A DNA stretch of 64,000 nucleotides from CAWEFA01 sp963851385 (GTDB lineage Bacteria > Bacteroidota > Bacteroidia > Bacteroidales > DTGW01): the NCBI GenBank assembly GCA_963851385.1, contig CAWKPE010000010.1, positions 264,122-328,121 on the forward strand, written 5' to 3'. How positions within the stretch are numbered: the first letter of the stretch is position 1; every line of letters starts with the position of its first letter. This document shows positions 36,953 to 45,571 of the stretch, one piece after another. Below the pieces are notes generated by a model. It ran no database searches and had not been told where the DNA came from. It worked only from the letters and a program-made list of their open reading frames with translations. A program made the position numbers and the translations under genes.

Positions 36953-37285
36953 CTACTTACTTTCCTCAACTATAATAGCAGTTCCATAGCATAAAACTTC
37001 AGTTACTCCAGCCATTATTTCTGTTGATTCATATCTAATTCCTAAAACTGCATTTGCACCTAATGACTCAGCATGCTGTAACATTAAATTGAAGGCATCT
37101 TCTCTTGTTTTCTCGCAAAGCTCAGACAAAATAGTAATATTTCCACCAAATAAAGTTTGAAACCCTGCTCCGATATTTCCAAAAATAGATCTGGAACGAA
37201 CAATAATTCCTCTTACTACACCTAAGTTCTGTTTAACCTTGTAGCCTGAAAGTTCAAAGGTTGTTGTGGTTTTTTTATGATCCAT
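36953..37285 (-). CDS. YbjQ-family protein (UPF0145)
   Basis: This 110-residue protein contains GYKVKQNLGVVRGIIVRSRS, the block FGGNITILSELCEKTREDAF, GANAVLGIRYES and LCYGTAIIVEE, all characteristic of the YbjQ/UPF0145 family. The family forms pentamers and is annotated as a putative heavy-metal-binding domain. A functional role is not established. Confidence 0.88.
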   Translation of the reverse strand: MDHKKTTTTFELSGYKVKQNLGVVRGIIVRSRSIFGNIGAGFQTLFGGNITILSELCEKTREDAFNLMLQHAESLGANAVLGIRYESTEIMAGVTEVLCYGTAIIVEESK

Positions 37286-37451
37286 ATTTTTCTATATAAG
37301 TTAAGCAATAAATAATTTAATAATATAAATAATAACCGTGGTAAGTTAACGGTATTTATATAATTATCCAAATTTAAAATTATCGCAGTATTTCAACTTT
37401 GAACTTTCATCCAGAAGAAAATCAATATTTTTTCTTTAAGTTTTTTAGTAG

Positions 37452-37664
37452 CTAATTATTGATTAGAAATGCCGTTTTTACGGAATGAATTTGATTACCA
37501 TAAAGTGAAATTGATTCTTTTTGTCGTGGTCGTTGCAAATGAATTATTTCTGATCCCCAAAGTTCGCTGACTTTCCAAATTTTGTTATTAAATAAAGCAT
37601 ATTGGCCTCTTGCCGGAACATGATCTTCAATTTTAACCTTTTCGTTATCAACAAATAGTTCCAT
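37452..37664 (-). CDS. Small conserved-looking protein (70 residues)
   Basis: A soluble protein beginning MELFVDNEKVKIEDHVPARG, mixed alpha/beta in composition, with an ATG start just inside a 270-bp stretch between better-defined genes. No family recognised. The amino-acid composition and absence of overlap on either strand support a real gene. Confidence 0.5.
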   Translation of the reverse strand: MELFVDNEKVKIEDHVPARGQYALFNNKIWKVSELWGSEIIHLQRPRQKESISLYGNQIHSVKTAFLINN

Positions 37665-37796
37665 CTCACAAGTTTTAATTAAAATTATTTATTTCAATTC
37701 AAAAACGTGAGAAATAAGTACTGAGATTTGTCAATAAAAAAGAAGTAATCAGGATGAAATGATATTATTATTGATCATATATTTTAAAGAAAAAAT

Positions 37797-37832
37797 AAGA
37801 CAGCCCTTATTTGTAAAAAGCGACTGTCTTAC
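37797..37832 (-). terminator. Hairpin terminator of the lipoprotein gene
   Basis: AAGACAG and CTGTCTT pair around an inner loop containing a second partial stem. It lies about 20 bp beyond the stop of the minus-strand lipoprotein gene, with a T-rich run on that strand. Confidence 0.55.
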
Positions 37833-37853
37833 TATATTTATTCCTTTACACAT

Positions 37854-38783
37854 TTAATCTCTGGCACATGTATTTATTACCTGACCATTAACAGTTAATG
37901 TTACATCGCTTTTACAAGAATTAGAGCCTGGTGCATATGTTCCATAATCAATGCTTACAGTTTTTAATAAAACACCGTTCCTCTTAACTGTAATATTTTC
38001 CACTCCTCCTTGAGGGTATCTACATTTTTCTGCCAAAATCAGAGGATTTGCAATTGAAATCGAATCATTGTAAGCACGAATCAGGGTATCTTTAGTACTT
38101 GTACCAGCACTTGTCCCGCTAATCGAATAAACGTCATCCCAAAAATCACCAGGTGTATTATATCCGGCAATCCAGGTAATAATTTTGTCTTTAAGATCAT
38201 AAGTTATAACTTTCCCGCTAGGAGTTGTAACTTTTCCTCCAATTATTTCAGATTTCCAGGTAGGATTCCCACTAATTTTACCTAAATATTCCAATGTTTT
38301 AGTACCTTCTATCTTATTATTGTTAATCGTCAAACTATCGAAAGTAACGTTAATAAGTGATAAGCTATCATTAGTGGGTGCAGAAACTGAAATAATTATT
38401 TTGCCGGATTTATACTTTTCCCTCCAATTTGTACAACCAACTGCATCGTAATTAATTGTAATTGTGTGTGGATATACGGAATCTGAAGGCGTTACGGTAA
38501 TTGTTCTGCATGGTGATGAAGATTGAGCAGATTTAAGTCCGGCAAAAGATAAACCCAGAAGTTCTTGTTCATCAAACGAAGTCTCATTATAAGCAGCAGA
38601 TGCAATTTCAGCATCCTGCGCAGTTGCTATTGCATCGTTATCAACAAGATTATTCGACAATGCTGAATTTTCAGCATTAATTCTTGATCTGTTCATATTA
38701 TCCTTGTTGCAACAAAAAAATATGAACATTCCCGCAATTAGAACTGCGGATATTTTTACCATATTTAAGCGTTCCGATTTCAT
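37854..38783 (-). CDS. Lipoprotein of unknown function
   Basis: This 309-residue protein has a lipoprotein signal (AGMFIFFCCNKDN). A polar N-terminal stretch is followed by a beta-rich domain with SPCRTITVTPSDSVYPHTIT, TINYDAVGCTNWREKYKSGK, WIAGYNTPGDFWDDVYSISG and ENITVKRNGVLLKTVSIDYG, ending in a Cys pair. Similar architectures are common among Bacteroidota surface lipoproteins. No enzymatic motif is seen. A hairpin follows it. Confidence 0.65.
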   Translation of the reverse strand: MKSERLNMVKISAVLIAGMFIFFCCNKDNMNRSRINAENSALSNNLVDNDAIATAQDAEIASAAYNETSFDEQELLGLSFAGLKSAQSSSPCRTITVTPSDSVYPHTITINYDAVGCTNWREKYKSGKIIISVSAPTNDSLSLINVTFDSLTINNNKIEGTKTLEYLGKISGNPTWKSEIIGGKVTTPSGKVITYDLKDKIITWIAGYNTPGDFWDDVYSISGTSAGTSTKDTLIRAYNDSISIANPLILAEKCRYPQGGVENITVKRNGVLLKTVSIDYGTYAPGSNSCKSDVTLTVNGQVINTCARD

Positions 38784-39038
38784 GATCTTTACATTTTAAT
38801 TTAACCTCAAACTCAGTGCAAGTAACATACCAAAAACTTTTCAATTTGAAGAGTTATTGTAATTTTTATGTTAAAAAAAATAAATTGTCTGGCTATTCAA
38901 ATTTGAAAAGATAATATCGGATTATTACAAGATCATTGCCTTTGTTATTTTTAATATTCAATTGTATTTATGCCTTGAATATTTCTATCAAATTAAAATG
39001 CATATTTCAGAGACAACTGCCAAAACTTAATAACTTAA

Positions 39039-39140
39039 TTACAGTTTCCTCTGCCAATAAAAATTAAGTGACATATTCCAGCCAATCCTTTGATTCATAA
39101 AACCAGAAGGTTTAAAAGTCCGTTTGTTTAAATAAGTTTT
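39039..39140 (-). pseudogene. Remnant of an outer-membrane barrel C-terminus
   Basis: Directly after the TAG of the upstream small secreted protein, and in the same frame, the sequence stays open for 34 codons. It contains LNKRTFKPSGFMNQRIGWNM and ends FYWQRKL. This resembles the last strands of a TonB-type or other barrel protein, unlike the gene before it. It is probably the tail of a lost barrel gene; an extension by readthrough is less likely. Confidence 0.35.
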
Positions 39141-39602
39141 CTATTTGCCGAGTTTAGTATTCTTCACATAATACATTCCAACCACTGCGCAGCCTGTTTC
39201 TCCATTTCTAAATGAGAATTTTAGTAAATGTGCTCCAGTTTCTTTTATCATTATGTCAAATTGTTCAGCCTTTTTCCCTTTCTGATAATTAGAAGAAATC
39301 AGTGATTTATTATGCATATCAGCTATTGAAAGCTTTCCTTCACAATTACATTTGGGAGAGTCTTTAATTACGAAACGATAAATTACATTAGCCAATAATA
39401 CAACACTGTATCTCTCTTCTGGTATTACACTATCAGTGCCAATTGAATCAAGCATAACAGTGTATTCTCTCATAAAAACGGCGCCGTCTTTCATCCTGTA
39501 GTTACTGACCTCATCAATTAAAGCAGAATCGCAAAAAGGTTTTTGGGCGGATATATTCAAAGAACATGTTATAATTGTGAAAAGCAAAAAAAAATTCCTC
39601 AT
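39141..39602 (-). CDS. Small secreted protein of unknown function
   Basis: This 153-residue protein has a signal peptide (MRNFFLLFTIITCSLNISAQ), then a mature domain with Cys residues in KPFCDSAL, KCNCEG and GCAVVG, and a beta-rich C-terminus (AHLLKFSFRNGETGCAVVGM). Probably periplasmic. No family identified. Confidence 0.6.
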   Translation of the reverse strand: MRNFFLLFTIITCSLNISAQKPFCDSALIDEVSNYRMKDGAVFMREYTVMLDSIGTDSVIPEERYSVVLLANVIYRFVIKDSPKCNCEGKLSIADMHNKSLISSNYQKGKKAEQFDIMIKETGAHLLKFSFRNGETGCAVVGMYYVKNTKLGK

Positions 39603-39861
39603 AGAGAATTACTTTATTTATTTTGATATATATAGAAACTGTTTTACAATTATATATTTACTTAATTGTTTAAAAGACACAAACGTATGAAAAAAATTTG
39701 AGCTTAATTCATGATTTAAAAGTTTACTTTTAAATTTCACATTGAATTAACCATTAAAATAATCAAATGACATTTTAACTCAAACCATTGATATTCATTA
39801 CTTTTTTTTACTACCTTTAGTAACATTGAATTCTTCGATAAAGATTTAAATATTACTTGCC

Positions 39862-40125
39862 ATGGAAAATCAAAACAATAAATTGAGAGATGCTTGTTTC
39901 GAAGCGTTTTTATTTTTTAAAAAATTAGGTGAACCTGAAAATTCCGAAATTCAATCAAAGCTGGAATTTGTTGTTGGAAGTTATGATTTCGATAATAACC
40001 CGATAGGTTTATATGAAATAGGTAATAATGCTTTAATAGTTTTAAAAGAAATTAAGAAAAAATATCCCAAGAAGGCAAATAAAAAAGTCATAGATGATTT
40101 GGAAGCAAGCCTAAAGAAAAAATAA
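39862..40125 (+). CDS. Small cytoplasmic helical protein (87 residues)
   Basis: Begins MENQNNKLRDACFEAFLFFK and ends in a Lys-rich helix; no signal peptide or membrane segment. The likely original terminator lies beyond the IS982-family element that has inserted 92 bp after its stop. Function unknown. Confidence 0.55.
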   Translation: MENQNNKLRDACFEAFLFFKKLGEPENSEIQSKLEFVVGSYDFDNNPIGLYEIGNNALIVLKEIKKKYPKKANKKVIDDLEASLKKK

Positions 40126-40217
40126 ATATATCTTTTATAATTTAACAGAGGCTCAGTTATGCAATAAAAATATAGTGCGAATTGTTTTGAAAGAACAAAC
40201 TATTAACCTATTATTAA

Positions 40218-41269
40218 TGCGAATTAAGAGTTGAAAACCAATAAGTTATTAACAATATAAAGCATTGATTGTCAATAAAATATAGTTAAAATATTTTTAT
40301 AATACCTTAGAAATCAATACATTAAGGCATGTCTAACAAACTATGTCTTGCCGTATGATTCCTAAGGTAAAAGAACTTAAATTAATTTCAATCTATCTGT
40401 ATATCTGCGATATGTACGACTCTCATTTAAAATATAACTGCGAGCGTTTTAGTAACAACAGCCAACCTGATTTTACTGATCAGGAAGTAATGACGATCTA
40501 TTTGTACTCCATGAAAATTGAACAACGCTTAAAGATAAAGCAAATACATGAGTTTGCAAACGAACATCTTCGTTCATGGTTTCCTTTATTGCCTTCCTAT
40601 GAAGCCTTTATTATGCGTATAAACAAGCTTTCTGAAGCATTTAAAACTTTAACCAATAATCTCTTGTCTGCTTTTTGTCCTGAAGATTGCGATCTAAACA
40701 AAAGTCTAATGGATTCACTGCCAATTATTACATGTTCAGGAAAACGTACACCTTCTGTTGCATTAGAAATTACCGATAAAGGTTATTGCTCTACTAAAAG
40801 TATGTACTACAATGGCCTAAAGCTACATGCTTTGGCTTTTCAACGCCCAAATCATCTACCTTTTCCTGAAAGCATTGTTATTACCCCGGCATCAGAAAAT
40901 GATTTGAATGTCCATAAGCAATACTGGAGCGAAATATACAATCGAAACTTTTTTGGCGATAAGATTTACAATGATTCCGAATTACAAGAAAATTTGAAAA
41001 ATTCTTTTAATTCAGAGATTTTAACGCCTGTAAAAGCAATCAAAGGTCAATCTCAGGAAACTAGACAAAGAGATAAGGCAGCAAATGATTTATTTTCAAA
41101 GGCTGTATCTAGTGTTAGGCAACCTATCGAATCACTATTCAACTGGCTAATTGAGAATACAGATATTCAAAGAGCATCAAAGGTGCGTTCTACAAATGGC
41201 CTGCTTGTGCATGTCTTTGGCAGAATCGCAGCCGCATTTATTATTTTTATTTTTAACTCTTAATTCGCA
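40218..41269 (+). mobile_element. IS982-family insertion sequence (1052 bp)
   Basis: Bounded by about 19-bp inverted repeats: left TGCGAATTAAGAGTTGAAAA; right end, read inwards, TGCGAATTAAGAGTTAAAAA. It is flanked by the 7-bp direct repeat TTATTAA at 40211-40217 and 41270-41276. It contains a single complete transposase. It inserted between the 87-residue gene and what looks like that gene's terminator. Confidence 0.88.
40343..41263 (+). CDS. IS982-family transposase
   Basis: This 306-residue DDE transposase has the IS982 blocks FTDQEVMTIYLYSMK, LMDSLPIITCSGKR (first Asp), YYNGLKLHALAF, FFGDKIYND (second Asp) and RQPIESLFNWLIENT (Glu). The frame is intact and of normal length, so the element may be active. 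Confidence 0.88.
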   Translation: MSCRMIPKVKELKLISIYLYICDMYDSHLKYNCERFSNNSQPDFTDQEVMTIYLYSMKIEQRLKIKQIHEFANEHLRSWFPLLPSYEAFIMRINKLSEAFKTLTNNLLSAFCPEDCDLNKSLMDSLPIITCSGKRTPSVALEITDKGYCSTKSMYYNGLKLHALAFQRPNHLPFPESIVITPASENDLNVHKQYWSEIYNRNFFGDKIYNDSELQENLKNSFNSEILTPVKAIKGQSQETRQRDKAANDLFSKAVSSVRQPIESLFNWLIENTDIQRASKVRSTNGLLVHVFGRIAAAFIIFIFNS

Positions 41270-41293
41270 TTATTAATAATAACCAATAACAAC

Positions 41294-41323
41294 AAAGCTG
41301 TCAATTATAATTTTGACGGCTTT
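41294..41323 (+). terminator. Hairpin just outside the IS982 element
   Basis: AAAGCTGTCAA and TTGACGGCTTT pair over 11 bp with one G-U, followed by an AT-rich tail. It probably belonged to the 87-residue gene before the IS inserted, and may also stop transcription from the IS. Confidence 0.6.
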
Positions 41324-41436
41324 ATTAATATATGAACTTTAAAGAACCAAATAACTTTTTAATAATCTTTGAAAAAATAGGCTTTACGTTTTCCCAAGAT
41401 TATATTTTTATAAAAAAAAATAGTGATAATTTTTAT

Positions 41437-44319
41437 TTAATCACCAACCATAACAAAAGCTCCCCAATAATAAGGAAGCTGATAGGCTTTTTTTATTTCT
41501 AATTGAGCTTTGATAAATGCATCCTGTTTGTTTCCTGAAAAAAGCCAGTTTTTATAAAAAGATGCCATTAATTCCTGTGTAACTTCATCGCTGACCTGCC
41601 AAAGACTTATGATAATGTTTTTTGCACCGGCTACTTCGAATGATCGCTGCAGGCCATATACTCCTTCTCCGTTTATTATTTCTCCCAGCCCGGTTTCACA
41701 TGCGCTTAATACAACCAGCTCTGTTTTATCGAGGTTGAGCATCATGGCTTCATATGCGTTTAATATACCATCATCTTTGAGTTTCGTCTCCTTTAATTCA
41801 ATTTGTTGTATTGTATTATCAGCTCCGGTAAAAATTAATCCTGAACGTAGAAGAGGATTTTCAGCTGCTTTTATGGGTTCAACTCCAAATACTTTTTCCT
41901 TTTTATTTACGTTTACATCAGCTTTAAAGAAACCATGCGTTGCAATATGAAGAACCTTAGGACTTGTCACCGCTTTAACATTTTCTTCTGTTGCATCATC
42001 TCCAAGATATAATGTGGTTTTCCAGGCTCCTTTTTTTAATATTTCTGAAATTTTAGTAACCTCAACCCTCGTGCCTGGAAGCTCTGGCAAAGGCATATCC
42101 TGCGCCTTTGATTGATCAAAATCCTTTGCATAATCCGGATCTCCAAACAAAACTGCTGTTTTTCCTGTTGAAGGTTTAGTAATTTTTGAATTGTTTCTGG
42201 AAATTACCAGATTTTTTGTGTTAGATAGAAGGATAATATTTTTGTAATCTATTATATATTTCCCCGATTGTTGCTGAAGGGTATTTATGTTAATTTGATT
42301 ATAAATACCATCTAATGACATATACAAAGTTTGGAAATTTGTAGTAGCTTCATCAAGTTTGTTCCAATAAATATCAAAAAATTTAGGATCTTCTCTTGCA
42401 TTTTGCATAGCTTTTCTATATTCTCTTGCGTCTTCAGTTTCTAATTCCTGTCCATTCTTAAAAACGAGTAATTTGGGAAGAGTCGAACCTTTTGTAATTA
42501 TCAGAGCTGAATAATAAACTGCTGTATCGTCTTTAATTTTGTTGTAATGTTTAAACCTTATAATTTCAACTGCAGCTTCGTTAGCGTTAAGTTTTGAAGC
42601 AATATTGCTAAATTCTATTGATTGAATATCATATCCCTGAGAAAATAATTCCGACATTTTTGACAAATTTTTTTCCCTAATGTTGGCATCATTTTCAAGT
42701 GAATCCAAATTAATCTTATCATCATCTAACTCCTTCTTTGTGAAAGAATAAAGTTTAGAAATATATTCTTTCTCGGTCAGCCATTGATTATATTTATTTA
42801 TCAATGCAGTGTCCGAGCTGTGTAGGATGCGATCTTTAACTTTATTTGTTGTGTTAAGTAACAATGCTTTGGTAGCAATATGATAATTATACATGTCTCC
42901 TATCACCGAAGGTATTGACGATTGAGCATCAATTACAAAAGAATTGAATCTAGTAAATTTCGGATAAATATTTTCCCAAAAACGCGTTTTATCGTATTCG
43001 CTCATTGGTGGAAAATAGGTTTTGATCTCGTAAAGATACTCATTCATCACATTCCTGTATGTCTCGGATGCTAAAGGAAAATTGCTATTCTGCCAGTACA
43101 AAATTGCCAATGCTTCGAGTGTAGCAACGTATGAAGGATGATGTTCACCGAGAGCACTCTTTTGTACTTTCAGGGCTTCATTAAGCAGAGGAAGAGCCTT
43201 GTCGGTTTTTCCCATATACTGGTAATATCTACCTAAATCATATATTGCTCCTGCATAAGACGGATGTTCGGTACCTAATTTTTTCTTGTAAATTCCAATA
43301 GCCTGATTAAGATAAGATTCTACCTTATCGAATTGTTCTTTTAATTCATATAATGCAGCAAGATTTCTTAAAAGTAAAGCATAGTCAGGATGGCTGCTTC
43401 CTAAACGCTTTTTCGTAATTTCAATAGCATCAAGATATATTTTTTCTGCCTCATTATATTTGTTCTCCGACTGGTAAAGCAAAGCAAGGTTAACTTTCAT
43501 TCTTATATAATTGGGAGATTTCTTACCCAAATCCTTTGCAGCTATATTAATGGCTTTTAGTAATAATTGTTCACTCTCTTTGTATTTTCCAATTGTTTGA
43601 TATAAAATACCCTGGTTGTTTAATGCAATAGCATAAGGAGGACTATTTTCACCATTTGCTTTTTTAATAATTTCAACAGCTTTTGTTATGTTTTCTTCAG
43701 ATTCATTGTACATTCCCATATCACGATACAAAACAGCAAGATTATTCAATGAAGCACCAAGTCCTTTTTGATCGTCAACCAATTTCGTTCTTAAATTCAT
43801 TGCCTTCCTGGTAAAGCTGTCTGCCAACGAATATCTACCTGTTGTATGATATAGTAAACCAAGATTACTGATGACAAGTGCTGCTTGTTTACTTTCAACC
43901 ATATTTTCAGTTTGATATATCTCCATAGCATTATTAAAACAACTTTCGGAAGTTTTGTACCTTCCTGAAGCATAAAACATTTCACCAGCATCATTATAAT
44001 CATCAGCTTTCTCTTTTTGAGTTCTATTTTCCAAACTTTCGGGACTTAATGCATACAGTAATACCTTTCTTGTTCTTCCAAATTTTTCTTCATTCTCGTA
44101 TAATGCTGAATTATCACTAAAAGAAACTGCATAATTAAAATCTGATGCATCATATTCATCACGCGATTTCTTGAGGTATTCTACAACATTATCTTTTGTG
44201 AATTTTAATGCATCTGAAGTGGTAGAAATATTTGCAACCTGCTTAATTTTATCAAGAAATTGTGAATACAGACTACTGGTCCAAATTGAAAGCAATACAG
44301 CAATAATAATGTTTTTCAT
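41437..44319 (-). CDS. CHAT-domain protein with TPR repeats
   Basis: This 960-residue protein has a signal peptide (residues 1-19). About eight 42-residue tetratricopeptide repeats follow (ALVISNLGLLYHTTGRYSLA, SLNNLAVLYRDMGMYNESEE and so on), then a helical linker and a C-terminal CHAT caspase-like protease domain. The catalytic His is in VLHIATHGFF and the Cys in LVVLSACETGLGEI, followed by GEGVYGLQRSFEVAGAKNII. CHAT-TPR proteins act as proteases or scaffolds in signalling and conflict systems; the signal peptide places this one in the envelope. A caspase-like gene lies 1.25 kb away on the other strand. Confidence 0.88.
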   Translation of the reverse strand: MKNIIIAVLLSIWTSSLYSQFLDKIKQVANISTTSDALKFTKDNVVEYLKKSRDEYDASDFNYAVSFSDNSALYENEEKFGRTRKVLLYALSPESLENRTQKEKADDYNDAGEMFYASGRYKTSESCFNNAMEIYQTENMVESKQAALVISNLGLLYHTTGRYSLADSFTRKAMNLRTKLVDDQKGLGASLNNLAVLYRDMGMYNESEENITKAVEIIKKANGENSPPYAIALNNQGILYQTIGKYKESEQLLLKAINIAAKDLGKKSPNYIRMKVNLALLYQSENKYNEAEKIYLDAIEITKKRLGSSHPDYALLLRNLAALYELKEQFDKVESYLNQAIGIYKKKLGTEHPSYAGAIYDLGRYYQYMGKTDKALPLLNEALKVQKSALGEHHPSYVATLEALAILYWQNSNFPLASETYRNVMNEYLYEIKTYFPPMSEYDKTRFWENIYPKFTRFNSFVIDAQSSIPSVIGDMYNYHIATKALLLNTTNKVKDRILHSSDTALINKYNQWLTEKEYISKLYSFTKKELDDDKINLDSLENDANIREKNLSKMSELFSQGYDIQSIEFSNIASKLNANEAAVEIIRFKHYNKIKDDTAVYYSALIITKGSTLPKLLVFKNGQELETEDAREYRKAMQNAREDPKFFDIYWNKLDEATTNFQTLYMSLDGIYNQININTLQQQSGKYIIDYKNIILLSNTKNLVISRNNSKITKPSTGKTAVLFGDPDYAKDFDQSKAQDMPLPELPGTRVEVTKISEILKKGAWKTTLYLGDDATEENVKAVTSPKVLHIATHGFFKADVNVNKKEKVFGVEPIKAAENPLLRSGLIFTGADNTIQQIELKETKLKDDGILNAYEAMMLNLDKTELVVLSACETGLGEIINGEGVYGLQRSFEVAGAKNIIISLWQVSDEVTQELMASFYKNWLFSGNKQDAFIKAQLEIKKAYQLPYYWGAFVMVGD

Positions 44320-44427
44320 CGTGCAATAAGTAATAATAAAATTATAGCTAAAGTTATCAAATCAAAGCAAATGATGAAATGAAATTTGAAAAAATTATCA
44401 GCTTCTAACAACTTATAATATAGTATT

Positions 44428-44550
44428 CAATGTCGTTTAGTTAAGCAGTTTTATATCATTGGTAATACTTCGACAAGCTCAGTATGACCTTATTTTATTG
44501 TCACCCTGAGCTTGTCGAAGGGTGTTTCGTTCCTTAACTAAACGAAATTG
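44428..44550. repeat. 123-bp palindromic dispersed repeat, copy 1
   Basis: The ends are inverted repeats (CAATGTCGTTTAGTTAAG and CTTAACTAAACGAAATTG). Inside is a second palindrome built from CTTCGACAAGCTCAGTATGA and TCACCCTGAGCTTGTCGAAG. A copy with few differences lies at 48592-48714. It contains no gene. Its form is that of a MITE or REP-like element; target duplications are not clear. Confidence 0.8.
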
Positions 44551-45092
44551 ATATAGTATTAATGAAATTAAAAAAAAATACTCCATTAACAGAATAATAG
44601 TTTTATTCGTGTTAAAAAAGAAATTGAATAATATATTTGTGTAATTAATTTATAATCTGTATATTAATATTTATAAAATATTTGTTATACCTTTACTGGT
44701 ATACTATAATAAAAACTGAATATTGCTATACCTTTTAAGGTATATTTATTTTATTATATATTGTATAATAAATACTTACAAAACAATAAAAACAATTGTA
44801 TTTTTAAAACAATTAAAATTCCATATAACATACAATAATCACAATTATGAATTTATTTTTATCAGCTCATGGACCCAGTTACGACTTTTCTTATTCAAAA
44901 ATTTCGATAGATTGGAATTGCAGGATGCGTTCACCATGGTCACTTAGATTATTTTATTTTATTCCTTTCAATAAGAAAAATTTTGATGTACAACTTAACT
45001 AATAATTGTCGAATAACTCACTAGACAATAGTTTACGATTTTCTTTGACATTTTCAATTTTTATTATAAAATTGCTTTAAACTTTATTATAG

Positions 45093-45338
45093 ATGAAAAC
45101 AATTACTTTTAAAGGCAAGTCTGAAAGAATTGAAACTAATGGAAACTTTACCAGTCTTGTAGTTACGGACTTTTCAGATAAAATTGTAACACCTCTTATT
45201 CGTTTTGTATATCTTGACGGCGAAGATGATGCTGAGCCTTTAGAAGCAAATTTCACCTACGAAATTCTTTATACTATCGCTGTCTACTTTGAAACTGTAC
45301 AGGATCATGAATGCACTCTTACTTATGAAATGTTTTAG
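45093..45338 (+). CDS. Small soluble protein of unknown function (81 residues)
   Basis: Begins MKTITFKGKSERIETNGNF, with an acidic C-terminal half (YLDGEDDAEPLEANFTYEIL). No signal peptide. It stands alone between the palindromic repeat and the caspase-like gene. No family recognised. Confidence 0.5.
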   Translation: MKTITFKGKSERIETNGNFTSLVVTDFSDKIVTPLIRFVYLDGEDDAEPLEANFTYEILYTIAVYFETVQDHECTLTYEMF

Positions 45339-45571
45339 TTAAATTCTTTTTGCTTCATTTCTTTAAATCTTTTTAATTTCTATCTTTCCAATAACTATGT
45401 TTTTATGATTTGAATTTTTTATTACTCTTTATATCAAATATCTTAAGTAGCTATAATTGGTCTTTCTGATTAGATTGATTCTGAAATAGAAAAATTTATA
45501 ATTTTTTAATACATTTATATTCCGTGTTTGGAATGTTAATTTTTTTAACAACTTATTAAAGAACAATAATT

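Noticed and set aside
44723..44947. 74-codon plus-strand frame between the palindromic repeat and the 81-residue gene
   Set aside because: Composition is that of random AT-rich sequence, with no domain, signal or conserved context.
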